Position numbers and translations under genes: made by a program. A stretch of DNA of 6,447 nucleotides from Betaproteobacteria bacterium (GTDB lineage: Bacteria > Pseudomonadota > Gammaproteobacteria > Burkholderiales > Sulfuriferulaceae): assembly GCA_003455595.1 (NCBI GenBank), contig DMQT01000243.1, positions 1 to 6,447 on the forward strand. The letters are read 5' to 3'. The notes under the pieces were generated by a model. It had not been told where the DNA came from. It saw only the letters and a list, made by a program, of their open reading frames with translations, and did no database searches. This document shows, piece after piece, positions 5,614 through 6,447 of this stretch. Within the stretch, counting starts at the first letter, position 1; each line of letters starts with the position of its first letter.

Positions 5614-6447
5614 TTAGTACGTATGCGCGTGGTCCGGGTCAACCTTGCCGCGAAACACCACATACTGGTAGATGTTGTAAGTCATCATCACCGGGATCAG
5701 CATGCCGATGCCGACCAGCATGAACACCAGCGTATTGTTCGGGGCAGCGGCCTCATCGATGGTGACGTAGCCGGGAATGAGGTAGGGGAACCAGGTTGCC
5801 GCCAGGCCGATAAACGAGAACAGGAAGATCAGCGTGGTCCACACGAAGGGCGCAACTTCGTAACGCTTTTTCAACGCGCGCAGCAGCATGATGAAGCTGG
5901 AAAACGCGGCCAGCGGCAACAGCGCGAAGTAATACACGTTGGGCACGCTGAACCAGCGCGTGTAAATCTGCGGATACTGCATCGGTGTCCACACTGTCAC
6001 CACCGCTGCCGTCACGATCATTGCGAGTGCCAGAAGATGGCCGCGCTCGAAGCAGGCGTCCTGCATCATGCCGCGCGATTTCATGATGAGGTAGGTGGAG
6101 CCGAGCATGGCGTATCCGGCCACCACGCCGAGGGCGACAAACACGCTGAACGGCGACAGCCAGTCCATTGCGCCGCCGACGAAATGGCCATCCATCACCG
6201 CCACGCCATTGAGCAGCCCGCCCAGCGCGAAGCCTTGCGCCACGGCGGCGACCAGACTGCCGAGTCCGAACGTGAAACTCCAGATCGGCTTGTTGGCCGA
6301 CAGCTCGTGGAACTCAAACGACACGCCGCGCAGCATGAAGCCCAGCAGCATGACGATGACCGGGATGTACAGCCCGTGCAATACCGTGCCATACACCAGC
6401 GGAAACGCGCCGAACAGCGTGCCGCCGATCACCACCAGCCAGGTTTC
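5614..6447 (-). CDS. cydB: cytochrome bd-type quinol oxidase subunit II (partial, 5' end outside window)
   Basis: The C-terminal 277 residues of subunit II, the multi-helix partner that stabilises the haem-bearing subunit I in the inner membrane. The visible part opens with ETWLVVIGGTLFGAFP, matching the family's NETWL...GG...AAFP region near helix 2. About seven or more hydrophobic helices follow, with MDWLSPFSVFVALGVVAGYAMLGSTYL, VWTPM and a C-terminal NIYQYVVFRGKV. The product ends KVDPDHAHTY at TAA 5616-5614. A normal CydB of about 330 to 380 residues would begin some 200 to 300 bases beyond the right edge, so the frame is read from 6447. A GTG at 6435 is internal, not the start. It presumably follows its own cydA to the right. 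No small cydX-like gene fits between its stop and the convergent GGDEF gene. Confidence 0.95.
   Translation of the reverse strand, partial: ETWLVVIGGTLFGAFPLVYGTVLHGLYIPVIVMLLGFMLRGVSFEFHELSANKPIWSFTFGLGSLVAAVAQGFALGGLLNGVAVMDGHFVGGAMDWLSPFSVFVALGVVAGYAMLGSTYLIMKSRGMMQDACFERGHLLALAMIVTAAVVTVWTPMQYPQIYTRWFSVPNVYYFALLPLAAFSSFIMLLRALKKRYEVAPFVWTTLIFLFSFIGLAATWFPYLIPGYVTIDEAAAPNNTLVFMLVGIGMLIPVMMTYNIYQYVVFRGKVDPDHAHTY

Noticed and set aside
4898..5663. Minus-strand open frames opposite the GGDEF gene and running past it
   Set aside because: Both overlap the clear GGDEF coding sequence, have low-complexity serine/arginine- or histidine-rich products and match no family.

Overview
This 6.4 kb window is dense, GC-rich chromosomal DNA. 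The gene styles fit a proteobacterium: short Q-loop cytochrome bd genes, a DedA/PAP2/LssY-type lipid phosphatase and a DgkA-family lipid kinase. A betaproteobacterium is a reasonable guess, but no marker gene is present to settle it. No rRNA, tRNA, CRISPR array, insertion sequence or prophage gene could be supported.

Layout. On the minus strand, positions 47 to 1 hold the first codons of a gene directly downstream of cydA, probably cydB. cydA (1477 to 86, minus) encodes a complete subunit I of a cytochrome bd-type quinol oxidase with all expected haem and quinol residues. Divergent from it is a 68-codon gene of unknown function (1588-1794, plus). About 400 bases without a supported gene follow, with several small inverted repeats. 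Next is a two-gene plus-strand unit: a 682-residue membrane protein joining DedA, PAP2 phosphatase and LssY C-terminal domains (2201-4249), then a DgkA-type lipid kinase (4255-4617) whose ribosome binding site lies inside the end of the upstream gene. After a 308-base gap with hairpins comes a short GGDEF protein (4926-5555, plus). It faces the 3' end of a cydB (6447 to 5614, minus), which enters from outside the window.

How it fits together. The window probably lies between two cytochrome bd gene sets on the minus strand. The right-hand cydB cannot belong to the left-hand cydA, because they are about 4 kb apart in the wrong order and cydA already has a gene starting 38 bases downstream. The plus-strand genes between them form a membrane-lipid module, a phosphatase and kinase of opposing chemistry, followed by a GGDEF protein with a damaged active site but an intact inhibitory-site motif, suggesting a c-di-GMP reader rather than a synthase.

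I see no clearly new multi-gene system. The points most worth a second look are the degenerate GGDEF protein, the active-site Asp-to-Asn change in the DgkA homologue, the phosphatase-kinase coupling, and the apparent pair of bd oxidase loci.
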